DNA from: Armatimonadota bacterium
GTDB taxonomy: Bacteria; Armatimonadota; Armatimonadia; Armatimonadales; Armatimonadaceae
Reading direction: 5' to 3'
Assembly: GCA_014381035.1 (NCBI GenBank)
Contig: JACMIS010000602.1
Coordinates: forward strand, 1 to 15,935
Length of the DNA stretch: 15,935 nucleotides
This document shows positions 1 to 7,072 of this stretch, in pieces (positions within the stretch are counted from its first letter, which is position 1; the number at the start of each line of letters is the position of its first letter). The position numbers and the translations under genes are program-made. The notes under the pieces were generated by a model, which saw only the letters and a list, made by a program, of their open reading frames with translations, was not told the DNA's origin and made no database searches.

Positions 1-196
1 CTGCCTCACGTATGGTCGGCTCCTCGATTGTCGCCTCTTCCATAACCACGGATTTGACGATGCGTACTCCGCCGCTTTGCACAACCCCCTTGTGAACACG
101 GAGCGTTTCCTCCACGACGGGGATAACCCTCTCATCACCCGCGACCGACCGCGTTGCTTCGTTCATGCCGGGTGTTAGAACTACGGTTTCGGTCAT
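1..196 (-). CDS. DUF2382 (YsnF/AvaK-type) stress protein, N-terminal part
   Basis: The first 65 residues are visible; the gene continues past the left edge. From about residue 24 the sequence reads IPVVEETLRV, then VVQSGGVRIVKSVV and an acidic EEATIEEPTIREA stretch. This matches the repeating pattern of the DUF2382 domain (IPxxEExLxVxK...GxVxxxKxVV), known from bacterial YsnF-like general-stress proteins and cyanobacterial AvaK; its biochemical role is not established. The ATG (194-196) overlaps the TGA of the upstream membrane protein as ATGA, and an AGGGGA ribosome site lies 7 bases before it, so the two genes are probably co-transcribed and translationally coupled. The start is firm; the family call rests on pattern memory only. 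Confidence 0.72.
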   Translation of the reverse strand, partial: MTETVVLTPGMNEATRSVAGDERVIPVVEETLRVHKGVVQSGGVRIVKSVVMEEATIEEPTIREA

Positions 197-663
197 TGCT
201 GTGTCCCCTGCTGGTTTGTTGCCGGTCCAGGAGGGGCGATAAAGTTTTGTCCGGCGGAGGAATTGCCGCGCATCGGTGACGCCACCGGGCTGGGCGACAA
301 TACTGCTCCCGGCACCGGAAGCGACGACGATCCTGACACCGATGTAGCCTCCTCACCTAGTGCCATCAGTGGAACCGTTGTCGGACGAGATACGGTGTCG
401 GCGTTACCCGGTTCCGCCGACCGCCCTGTAGCAGTATCGGACGTGCGAACCGGGGAGTAACGAGCTTGCTGGGTCGTTCCGGACCCGGAAATCCCCGCCT
501 CCACCTGATCCTGCTTGCGCGATATTGCCAGCGAGATCAGAATGAGCGCGATAACCGCGGCTACCCCGAATAGAATCGGACGAATCGGTTTCCCTCCGGC
601 GTTGCCCACTCCCTGCGTAGGTTTACCGTTGTTCTTGTCGCTGTCGTACATTTCTGCTGCCAT
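193..663 (-). CDS. Hypothetical single-pass membrane protein upstream of the DUF2382 gene
   Basis: I do not recognise this family. From the ATG at 663 it has 156 residues: a short polar N-terminus, one hydrophobic segment (about residues 27-47, PIRPILFGVAAVIALILISL) and a long Ser/Pro/Gly/Thr-rich, probably disordered tail with no Cys. That suggests a type II-like anchored protein with a flexible extracytoplasmic tail. I chose the ATG at 663 because GGAG lies 9 bases before it. A TTG at 720 would add 19 residues (VPPYLYGETINGSEIAQ region) but has no ribosome site. The stop overlaps the start of the DUF2382 gene, so the pair probably acts together, perhaps in envelope stress; that is inference. 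Confidence 0.6.
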   Translation of the reverse strand: MAAEMYDSDKNNGKPTQGVGNAGGKPIRPILFGVAAVIALILISLAISRKQDQVEAGISGSGTTQQARYSPVRTSDTATGRSAEPGNADTVSRPTTVPLMALGEEATSVSGSSSLPVPGAVLSPSPVASPMRGNSSAGQNFIAPPGPATNQQGTQQ

Positions 664-840
664 TTGTGCTATCTCCGAACCATTGATGGTCTCCCCGTAA
701 AGATACGGCGGGACCGTCAAGGAAATTTCTTTTTCTGTTTGTCAAACCTTTTCGGCGAATTTTACGATGTCGCTCAACCGCTTGATTTATGCCCTTTATT
801 AAATATTTGGAAACCTTGCGATCACGAAAAACATTTCCTC

Positions 841-869
841 TTGTGTATCAAACAAGTGTTTGGTACAAT
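841..869 (+). promoter_or_regulatory. Promoter of the 876-1719 gene pair
   Basis: TTGTGT (841-846) and TACAAT (864-869) are separated by exactly 17 bases, a good sigma-70 promoter. The -10 ends 6 bases before the ATG at 876, so transcription would begin at or next to the start codon, giving a leaderless mRNA. The spacer contains a palindrome (849-862), listed separately. Confidence 0.6.
849..862. promoter_or_regulatory. LexA/DinR-like palindromic operator
   Basis: The 14 bases CAAACAAGTGTTTG form a perfect 6+6 inverted repeat around a 2-base centre, placed between the -35 and -10 elements. They match the Bacillus-type LexA (DinR) consensus CGAACRNRYGTTYG at every position except the second (A for G). 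A repressor bound here would block RNA polymerase. Assignment to LexA is inference, since this organism's own LexA site is unknown to me. Confidence 0.45.
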
Positions 870-875
870 GGAAAC

Positions 876-1451
876 ATGGCACAAACGGCAAGCGACAGCA
901 CTCTATCCTTCGTGTTCGGAGAGGCACCGAAGACCGATGACAGACTTTGCGATCCTTTTGAGGAAAGTTGTGTCGCTGATCCTTCAGCGAAGACAGTCGC
1001 GAAGGGGGTACGGCGCACCAACCGTCGGAACACGCCTGCGGTTCAACCAGACCTATTAGAGGAAAAGGGCGGTGAACAAGACACCGCGACATACACCTTT
1101 CGCTGGGATGTTGAGGTCCCCTTGACAGACCGCGCTAAATGCGGACCCAAGTTCATGAAGCAGTGGAAACGGGTACTACAGGCGCAGAAACTGACCCCAC
1201 TTGTTTCGATGAAACTCCCGTTGCATGAGGCACGTTTCCAGCTATGTGTTTCCGGAAACGGCGAGGCGGGATTAGTCGCCGCACACGAGCAAGAAATCGC
1301 GGACGAGCTCGCTCATTTACGCCGAGATGCATCACATATTGCTGGCGAACCTGCGGGAACCCATCCCGCGGGATGGCAAGGAGTACGCGTATGGATGACA
1401 TTCGCCCGACGGGATGTTGAGACGGCATTGGCGAAAAAACCAAGGATCTAG
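876..1451 (+). CDS. Hypothetical protein, first gene of a putative damage-inducible pair
   Basis: I do not recognise this 191-residue protein. Its first 65 residues are polar and probably disordered, with a basic patch (GVRRTNRRN, 44-52) followed by VQPDLLEEK (56-64), which resembles a beta-sliding-clamp binding pentapeptide (QxDLL/F). Residues 71-130 look like a folded beta-rich region (TYTFRWDVEVPL, then KCGPKFMKQWKRVLQ), and 135-191 look helical, ending in a basic tail. I start at ATG 876, not the in-frame 789 position, because the promoter's -10 lies directly before 876. No ribosome site precedes it, as expected of a leaderless message. The next gene begins 25 bases downstream with a strong ribosome site. 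The promoter overlaps a LexA-like palindrome, so a DNA-damage role is possible; the function is unknown. Confidence 0.7.
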   Translation: MAQTASDSTLSFVFGEAPKTDDRLCDPFEESCVADPSAKTVAKGVRRTNRRNTPAVQPDLLEEKGGEQDTATYTFRWDVEVPLTDRAKCGPKFMKQWKRVLQAQKLTPLVSMKLPLHEARFQLCVSGNGEAGLVAAHEQEIADELAHLRRDASHIAGEPAGTHPAGWQGVRVWMTFARRDVETALAKKPRI

Positions 1452-1476
1452 GAATTCAGCGAGTAGGAGGATTGGC

Positions 1477-1719
1477 ATGGCGAGCAAGGTTTGGAAGTTG
1501 AACGGGCGACGAGGGATTGCTTATGTGGAGGGCAAAGAAACGGCGGAGCGCGTGATGGCACTTTGCGGGAATATGGTGGAGCGTAAATTGCCCGAGGCGG
1601 CGATGGCGGAGTATCGCGATAAAAAAGGGAGAGCTTTTGCGTGGCAAATCCCGTTCGATTTATCGCGCTGGGACATCATTTCCGAAGCGTTGGGGACGCG
1701 GGAACATTCTTCCTTATAG
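1477..1719 (+). CDS. Hypothetical small protein, second gene of the pair
   Basis: This 80-residue protein is not recognised. It starts at ATG 1477, 6 bases after a perfect AGGAGG (1465-1470), the strongest ribosome site in the window, which should give high translation from the shared transcript. The sequence is compact and mixed alpha/beta, with several aromatics: VWKLNGRRGIAYVEG near the start and AFAWQIPFDLSRWDIISEALG at the end. It has no signal peptide or membrane segment, so a small soluble cytoplasmic protein is expected. It lies 25 bases after the 191-residue gene and is followed by a strong terminator, so the two form one transcription unit. A role as partner of the first protein is inference. 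Confidence 0.72.
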   Translation: MASKVWKLNGRRGIAYVEGKETAERVMALCGNMVERKLPEAAMAEYRDKKGRAFAWQIPFDLSRWDIISEALGTREHSSL

Positions 1720-1786
1720 GATCGTAATACAAAACAGAGAGCAAGAGACGCATGACGACGCACAGATAGAGAGAATAGGATCCCAT

Positions 1787-1823
1787 AAAGCGCGGTCTGC
1801 AAAAAGAGCAGACCGCGCTTTTT
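1787..1823 (+). terminator. Rho-independent terminator of the 876-1719 unit
   Basis: A 14-bp perfect stem (AAAGCGCGGTCTGC with its complement), a 7-base A-rich loop (1801-1807) and a run of five T (1819-1823). The A-run before the stem means it could also work on the other strand. Confidence 0.9.
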
Positions 1824-2041
1824 CATGTTTGACGGAAGCGATTCTCGGGAACGAAAAACTGGTACTTAGTCCCCCATTATTTAGAACCTCTTCGCAAAAA
1901 CCGTAGCAGGAATCCGGGAACTTTCTATTCAATTAAAGCATTGGGAAAACAGAGTCCGGATTGTTTTCTGGCTTTGGCATCCGCTCGCGCAAAATGGGAA
2001 AGACGGTAACGGAACGCGAAACACAGGAGAAGTCTTCGTCC
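1824..2041 (+). other. Leader region before the sigma factor gene
   Basis: Between the terminator and the chosen sigma start I see no gene, RNA or convincing promoter. TTGACG at 1829-1834 lacks a matching -10. The sigma reading frame stays open upstream, with possible starts at TTG 1961 and ATG 1994, neither preceded by a good ribosome site. Confidence 0.4.
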
Positions 2042-3277
2042 ATGATCAGCACCACGGCACCGCCCGCAACAACCAACTTTGCCGCAGACGTCTCGCACTG
2101 TAAATTTGGAGATACCGCGCTTTTGAATACCTCCCTCTCACCAATCGCATCAACACCGCGTCGTCGGACGCGGACGGATGTCAATGATTCCCACGCCACG
2201 AATGCAAACACGCGTTCGACGGAAAAACCGGTGTCGGAGACGGGCAATGACGGGGAAATAGAAGACGACATCGCGCTCGCGGAAAGCTCGTTGTTAACAT
2301 TCGACGACCCCGAAACGTTGCTTCTCGCACCGGTTCCGGCAAGCCAACAGCCGGATGAAGTGCTATCCCCGGTCTTAGACGACGAGAAGATACGCTCCCA
2401 TCGCGCATTGGAAACCGAGCAGATCCAGGGTTATCTGCATCGCACGCGTGCTACCCGCTTGTTAACCGCGGATGAAGAGGTGTCACTTGCACTCCGGGTC
2501 GCCCGTGGTGACAAACAGGCAAAAGACACCCTGACCGAGGCGAACTTGCGACTGGTGATTTCCATCGCGCGTCGCTACAGTGTTCCCGGTATCCCGCTCG
2601 CGGATCTGATTCAGGAAGGCAACATTGGATTGATCCGCGCTGTGGAGAAGTTCGACCCCCGGCGCGGCTTCCGTTTTTCTACCTATGCGACCTGGTGGAT
2701 CCGTCGCGCGATTGCCCGCGCAGTGATCAATCAAGGACGCACCATCCGCATTCCGGTGTATGTGGCGGAAATGATCCATAAAGTCGTCAAGACGGCGGGT
2801 ACATTGCGTCAGGACCTGGGTCGCGAACCGTCCGCGGATGAAATCGGTGAAGCACTGTCGGTAGCACCGGACCGCGTGAACGAAATCATGCGTGTCGCGA
2901 TGGAACCGATCAGTCTGGAAACCCCGGTAGGGGACAAAGATTCGGCACAGCTTCAGGATTTTGTCCACGCACGGGGCGCGACCCCGAGCGACGTCGCCAA
3001 TAACCTGATCCGTCGGGAACAACTCGACAATGTGCTGGCGAAACTAACCGACCGGGAGCGCGATGTCGTCCGCATGCGTTACGGCTTGGACGATGGTTCG
3101 CCGCGCACTCTAGAGGAGGTCGGACGGCATTTCCAGGTGACTCGGGAACGCGTCCGGCAGATCGAACTGCGTGCCATCAAGAAGTTGCGCCGCCTCGGTC
3201 CCTTCGACGAGGAGAGCGATATTCAGGAGTCTGACGAGGATTTGCTGGCCGACCCCTTGGACGAGACCGAGGAGTAG
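2042..3277 (+). CDS. RNA polymerase sigma factor, sigma-70 group 1/2 (RpoD/SigA family)
   Basis: It directs RNA polymerase to -10/-35 promoters. From ATG 2042 it has 411 residues. Residues 1-120 are a disordered Ser/Thr/acidic extension with no recognisable region 1.1. Region 1.2 begins near 124 ([10 protein letters not shown]) and region 2 covers about 160-232, with the core-binding [10 protein letters not shown] and the promoter-melting/-10 helix [13 protein letters not shown] (212-224). Region 3 is about 240-310 and region 4 about 325-386, with the helix-turn-helix [20 protein letters not shown] strongly acidic tail follows (13 Asp/Glu in the last 24 residues), which is unusual. The start is uncertain: AGGAGA lies 11 bases before 2042, while TTG 1961 or ATG 1994 would add 27 or 16 residues. 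It could be the primary sigma or a group 2 paralogue. The SDR gene starts 5 bases after its stop. Confidence 0.93.
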   Translation: MISTTAPPATTNFAADVSHCKFGDTALLNTSLSPIASTPRRRTRTDVNDSHATNANTRSTEKPVSETGNDGEIEDDIALAESSLLTFDDPETLLLAPVPASQQPDEVLSPVLDDEKIRSHRALETEQIQGYLHRTRATRLLTADEEVSLALRVARGDKQAKDTLTEANLRLVISIARRYSVPGIPLADLIQEGNIGLIRAVEKFDPRRGFRFSTYATWWIRRAIARAVINQGRTIRIPVYVAEMIHKVVKTAGTLRQDLGREPSADEIGEALSVAPDRVNEIMRVAMEPISLETPVGDKDSAQLQDFVHARGATPSDVANNLIRREQLDNVLAKLTDRERDVVRMRYGLDDGSPRTLEEVGRHFQVTRERVRQIELRAIKKLRRLGPFDEESDIQESDEDLLADPLDETEE

Positions 3278-3282
3278 CGGCG

Positions 3283-4206
3283 TTGCGTGTTTTCGTTACC
3301 GGCGCGACCGGATTTGTCGGTCGCGGTGCGGTTTCGGCACTCCATGATGCGGGACACGAGATCGTCGGTTTGGTACGTCGTGCAACGCCTTCCCCCTACG
3401 ATAACGTCCGTTATGTCGTCGGTTCGGTGACGGACGACCCTGCGGAGACGCTCGCCGGTTTAATGGAGGGTTGCGACGCGGTAATCCACCTGGTCGGGAT
3501 CATCGCGGAAGTGGCGAGTAAGAACCAGACGTTCGAGCGGGTCCACGTTTTCGGGACGGCGAACGTCGTCGATGCCGCAAAGATGGCTGGGGCAGGCATG
3601 ACGCGGTTCGTCTACGTGTCCGCGATCGGTGCCGCGCCTGACGCACGCGCGGAGTACTCACGCACCAAAGCAACGGCAGAGAACCTCGTGCGACAGTCCG
3701 GTTTGCCGTGGACCGTGTTTCGCCCGTCCTTGGTTTTCGCCGCCGGCGCACCGTTCCTGAAGCAGATGGAGGAATTACTCCGTAAGCCCCCACTCTCCCC
3801 CTTTCCTTTACCGTTCGTCCCCGTCCCCGGCGATGGTCAGAACCGCTTTCAACCGGTGCACCGGGATGACCTCGCGGTTTGCCTGTCAGCCTGTCCCGGC
3901 AAACCCGATACCGCGAACCGTTTGTTCGAGATCGGCGGTTCCGACGAAGTCACGTTCGATGAATTGCTGGCTCAGATCGGGAAGCGAATCGGAGTCAATA
4001 AACCGAATTTACACGCCCCGATTCCGATCATGTACACGGTAGCTGCCGTTTTGGAGTCGGTTCTGCCGCATCCGCCTATCACTACAGATCAGTTACTGAA
4101 CCTGGAGCAGGATAATGTTTGTGATAACGATCCTATAAAGCGTGCTTTCGATATTTATCCCTTGTCGCTCACACAAATCCTTGATCGTTGTTACGATCCA
4201 CAATAA
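3283..4206 (+). CDS. NAD(P)-binding SDR protein, atypical (NDUFA9/NmrA-like)
   Basis: An NAD(P)-dependent epimerase/dehydratase-fold protein of 307 residues, most like the stand-alone bacterial relatives of complex I subunit NDUFA9. The Rossmann nucleotide loop GATGFVG is at residues 7-13, the second strand ends in VRR, a conserved acidic residue lies in VIHLVGI (67-73), and an SDR-type YSRTK (Y125, K129) is retained, followed by GLPWTVFRPSLVF. The C-terminal third is the variable substrate part. The substrate cannot be told from sequence; bacterial members are often annotated in quinone or isoprenoid metabolism, without proof here. The start is TTG 3283, using GAGGAG inside the last codons of the sigma gene with an 8-base gap, so it is translationally coupled to that gene. 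Confidence 0.85.
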   Translation: MRVFVTGATGFVGRGAVSALHDAGHEIVGLVRRATPSPYDNVRYVVGSVTDDPAETLAGLMEGCDAVIHLVGIIAEVASKNQTFERVHVFGTANVVDAAKMAGAGMTRFVYVSAIGAAPDARAEYSRTKATAENLVRQSGLPWTVFRPSLVFAAGAPFLKQMEELLRKPPLSPFPLPFVPVPGDGQNRFQPVHRDDLAVCLSACPGKPDTANRLFEIGGSDEVTFDELLAQIGKRIGVNKPNLHAPIPIMYTVAAVLESVLPHPPITTDQLLNLEQDNVCDNDPIKRAFDIYPLSLTQILDRCYDPQ

Positions 4207-4246
4207 CCCGGTATATTTTCTCCCTGAAGATTTCCCCGAACAAGCC

Positions 4247-4252
4247 TATAAT
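4247..4252 (+). promoter_or_regulatory. Candidate -10 element (TATAAT) before the CBM-like gene
   Basis: A perfect TATAAT in the 180-base gap between the SDR gene and the CBM-like gene. No good -35 lies 16-18 bases upstream. If used, it gives a leader of roughly 130 bases that includes a weak 35-codon reading frame starting at 4289. Confidence 0.35.
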
Positions 4253-4386
4253 TCGTTTGTCAACTATTCAATTCCACGGACAAAGAACATGAAATCGGGA
4301 AGAAGTCTGGCGAAAGCCTGGCGCTATCCGCGCCGTACCTATCTAAATGCTCTTGTGGCTACTACTTTCTGTTTAAAGATCGAAAT

Positions 4387-4998
4387 ATGCGAATAATCAT
4401 CAAACCAATCGGTGCTATCTTCCTGGTAATCGCCCTCGTTACGCTTGCAGGTTTACTCTTCACCAAGTCCCGCCAAACAAAATTCGCCGGTGCCGCTCCC
4501 ACCTCCAGCAAATCGAACAAATCTTCCCGATTGTCTGGTGCGAAAATATCCGTCATCGACCCGGAGAGCACGAAGTGGAATCTGGTCACGCAACCTCCGG
4601 CGCAAGCGACCATGGAAAATACCATCGTCGCCGAACTGCCCGGCACGAACAAGCACGCGGTTCACCTCCGCGTATCGCAGGTAGACCCGGCGAAATTCTG
4701 GTCCGCCCAGATGATAAAAGAAGTGCCTCAAGACGTAAAATCGGGCAAGGAAATGGTCGTTCACTTCTGGGGACGCTCGGTGCAGAACACCCCGATCTGG
4801 ATGATTTTCGAGGAGGGCAAGTCGCCACATACCCCGGAATTGCAACAGAAGGTGATTCTTACCCCCGAATGGAAACAGTATGAACTCCCCTTCCGGACGA
4901 CGCGCGATCACATCGCCCCGCACGCGAACTTTTGTATTAAAGCAGGCATTCAAGCAGGCGAGATCGAAGTTGCGGGGATTTATGTAGACAGCGAATAG
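4387..4998 (+). CDS. Membrane-anchored carbohydrate-binding-module-like protein
   Basis: It has 203 residues. Residues 1-26 are a basic N-terminus plus a hydrophobic stretch (IGAIFLVIALVTLAGLLF), acting as a signal anchor or signal peptide with no lipobox. A Ser/Lys-rich linker follows to about 50, then a beta-sandwich-like domain (about 55-200). The pattern KEMVVHFWGRS, TPIWMIFEEG, LTPEWKQYELPF and a closing GEIEVAGIYV is what CBM4/9-like galactose-binding folds show: strand, ligand-loop Trp, then the T-x-E-W-K-x-Y motif. I infer an exported, surface-tethered sugar- or polymer-binding protein. No catalytic domain is attached. The ribosome site before the ATG is weak (AAAGAT). A strong hairpin follows the stop. 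Confidence 0.68.
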   Translation: MRIIIKPIGAIFLVIALVTLAGLLFTKSRQTKFAGAAPTSSKSNKSSRLSGAKISVIDPESTKWNLVTQPPAQATMENTIVAELPGTNKHAVHLRVSQVDPAKFWSAQMIKEVPQDVKSGKEMVVHFWGRSVQNTPIWMIFEEGKSPHTPELQQKVILTPEWKQYELPFRTTRDHIAPHANFCIKAGIQAGEIEVAGIYVDSE

Positions 4999-5019
4999 AG
5001 GCCGTCGGCTTTCCACCTC

Positions 5020-5060
5020 AACCGGTCCGTGACACGATCAAGCTCTGTCACGGACCGGTT
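5020..5060. terminator. Hairpin terminator between convergent genes
   Basis: A 15-bp perfect stem (5020-5034 with 5046-5060) and an 11-base loop, followed on the plus strand by TGTTTGT. It sits between the convergent CBM-like and CHASE3-PAS phosphatase genes. The T-tract is interrupted, but the stem is very stable; it may serve both directions. Confidence 0.75.
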
Positions 5061-5103
5061 TGTTTGTCATCAAAGTGTCCGCGCAGGGACGTTCCTTATT
5101 TTC

Positions 5104-6966
5104 TCAATCGCGACGCGCGAGAAGAAGGCAAACATCGTCCTTGAGTTTCCCCCCTGCGAACTCTTTCGCGCTGGTCACAACCCGTGTCGCGATGTCATCC
5201 AAGGGGATAGTTTTCTCCATAAATGCATCCCGCAACACTCGGATAAAACCCTCGTAGCCGAAGAATTCCCGGCTACCCCGCCGCGCTTCGGTGATTCCGT
5301 CGGTGGTAACGGCTATCAAGTCGCCGGAACCGAGGGTGAAACCGCCTTCGTCATATTGCGATTCCGGCGACGCTCCCAGCATGGCTCCCGGTTGAGACGC
5401 TTCCTGGGTAGTCCCGTCTGCCCGGAGCAGAAGCGGTGATTCTGCCCCGGCAACGGTGCACATCCCCTCACCGGTGTTTCGGTTGACGACGGCGACGGCT
5501 ATCGAGAGAAAAGAAAGCGAAGGAACATCATTTTCTCCGCTGATGCGGTTGCTGTGTGTATCACACAGTAACCGGTTCAACCGCGTTACCGCCTTGCCTG
5601 GACTGCGGGCATCGTGCAAATAGGCGCGCAGGGCATATTTCACTTCGTTGGTTGTCGCGGCGGCATCCAGCCCCTTACCCGTCGCATCCCCAACGACGAG
5701 CGCGACATAATCGTCCCAGAAAGAAAAAACATCGAAAAAATCGCCCCCTACCTGGGCTTCATCCCACGCAGATTCGTATAAGGTCGTGACCAATATGCCG
5801 GGAAACGCGTCTTTGGGCGGCGTCACCAGCATAGAGCGTTGCAACGTTTCCGCGATCCGCGTATTCTTCTCTAAAGCGAGCGCGAGTTCGGCTTCCTGTC
5901 TTTTCCGCTCCGTGACATCGCGAAAAACAAGCACCGCTCCAGAAACATTTCCGTTCTTGTCACGGATCGGAGCCGCGCTATCCTCAATGGCGATCCGAGT
6001 GCCATCCCTTCGTTTCAACACGGTGTAATTTGCGAGTTGGACGGTGCGATTCTCCAGAATCGCTTGATCAATCGGGCTGGGCACGGATTCGCCTGTTTCC
6101 TCATGTGTGATGTCGAAGATCTCTCGATGCCCCTTGCCACGTGCATCCGCAATGTCCCATCCGGTCAAAGTTTCGGTGACGGGATTGGTTAGCGTGATAC
6201 GCCCGGTGGAATCGGTAACGATGACCCCGTCTCCGATAGAAGTCAGGGTTGTCGCCAACCTTTCGCGGACCCGCTCCTCGGCTTCGAGCGCGGTTTCGTA
6301 TTGTACGGCGACATCCTTCATCTGTCGCTGTGTCTGTAGAGCCAAAAAGCATCCCACGAGCAACGCGAGACCGGAGCCGCCAAATAGTGCCACCTGTGCG
6401 ACGTTGTCGGAAGCAAACACCCGGTCCGATTTAAGGCGGATCTCCTCATCGATCAACCGCTTCTGAATAGCGCGGACGCCCTCCATCTGCTGTTTGTCCG
6501 AAACGTCCGGGGGGTAGGCGCGAATCACAGAGGGCGAGGCGTTTCGAAAGCGCGACAACTGTTTCTCGGTATTTTTCTGCCAGGCAGTGAACTCGCTCCG
6601 AAAAGCCTCCGCCTCCGCATGTTGAGCCGAATTGTCCGCAGTCAACGCGACTAGTTTGCCGATTGGATCCTCACGCCGGAATGTTGCTACCGCATCGTCA
6701 TACAGACGGAGGTAGGAGGCATCACCGCTCAGGAAGAAGCCGCGTTTGGCACTCTCCATATCCACGGCGAGACGCAAAGAGCGACTTCCCGTATACAGGA
6801 TATCGCTCGAATGTTGCACCCACCGTGCTGTGTCGTAGAAATAGAAAGCGAGACCGAGCAGAAAAGCGACCAGACATCCCAACGCAATCAAAGGTGACCA
6901 GACAGCGCGGCGTATCATACTTTCGTGACGCAGAGCGCGCCGGACTTCGGTCATTGGTTTCGTCAC
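5104..6966 (-). CDS. CHASE3-PAS-SpoIIE membrane sensor phosphatase
   Basis: A PPM/SpoIIE-type Ser/Thr protein phosphatase with a membrane sensor. From GTG 6966 it has 620 residues: TM1 about 21-44, an extracytoplasmic CHASE3-like helical domain about 46-190 (SLRLAVDMESAKRGFFLSGD is typical), TM2 about 191-211, a coiled linker, PAS about 236-355 (SIGDGVIVTD to VFRDVTERK), then the phosphatase 380-619. The metal-binding motifs are intact: VGGDFFD (406-412), GDATGKG (426-432), TTDGITEA (554-561) and DD (610-611). Such enzymes usually dephosphorylate STAS-domain anti-anti-sigma proteins; no partner is nearby. AGGA lies 6 bases before the GTG; an ATG at 6993 would add 9 residues but has no ribosome site. 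It lies downstream of trmFO with its own likely promoter. Confidence 0.92.
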   Translation of the reverse strand: MTKPMTEVRRALRHESMIRRAVWSPLIALGCLVAFLLGLAFYFYDTARWVQHSSDILYTGSRSLRLAVDMESAKRGFFLSGDASYLRLYDDAVATFRREDPIGKLVALTADNSAQHAEAEAFRSEFTAWQKNTEKQLSRFRNASPSVIRAYPPDVSDKQQMEGVRAIQKRLIDEEIRLKSDRVFASDNVAQVALFGGSGLALLVGCFLALQTQRQMKDVAVQYETALEAEERVRERLATTLTSIGDGVIVTDSTGRITLTNPVTETLTGWDIADARGKGHREIFDITHEETGESVPSPIDQAILENRTVQLANYTVLKRRDGTRIAIEDSAAPIRDKNGNVSGAVLVFRDVTERKRQEAELALALEKNTRIAETLQRSMLVTPPKDAFPGILVTTLYESAWDEAQVGGDFFDVFSFWDDYVALVVGDATGKGLDAAATTNEVKYALRAYLHDARSPGKAVTRLNRLLCDTHSNRISGENDVPSLSFLSIAVAVVNRNTGEGMCTVAGAESPLLLRADGTTQEASQPGAMLGASPESQYDEGGFTLGSGDLIAVTTDGITEARRGSREFFGYEGFIRVLRDAFMEKTIPLDDIATRVVTSAKEFAGGKLKDDVCLLLARRD

Positions 6967-7037
6967 ATGGTGTCCTGATGGTGGCAGAATCATCCGACGT
7001 GCATCACGGCAAGCGGGCGGGAGCAGACAGCACCGGG

Positions 7038-7046
7038 ATTATACCA
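7038..7046 (-). promoter_or_regulatory. Extended -10 promoter of the CHASE3-PAS phosphatase gene
   Basis: On the minus strand TGGTATAAT is a perfect extended -10 (TGnTATAAT), in the gap between trmFO and the phosphatase gene. The -35 position (GAACGT, 7061-7066) is poor, as is tolerated with an extended -10. The leader would be about 65 bases. Confidence 0.6.
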
Positions 7047-7072
7047 TGTCAGGCAAAAAAACGTTCACTTAC

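Noticed and set aside
789..875. In-frame 29-residue extension of the 876 gene
   Set aside because: It would place the -35, operator and -10 inside coding sequence; the extension is not coding-like.
664..1059. 131-codon plus-strand frame upstream of the 876 gene
   Set aside because: It overlaps the promoter and most of the better-supported 876-1451 gene in another frame, and has no ribosome site or recognisable content.
4289..4396. 35-codon frame MKSGRSLAKAW... before the CBM-like gene
   Set aside because: No convincing ribosome site and no recognisable content; it overlaps the CBM-like start. A leader peptide cannot be excluded.
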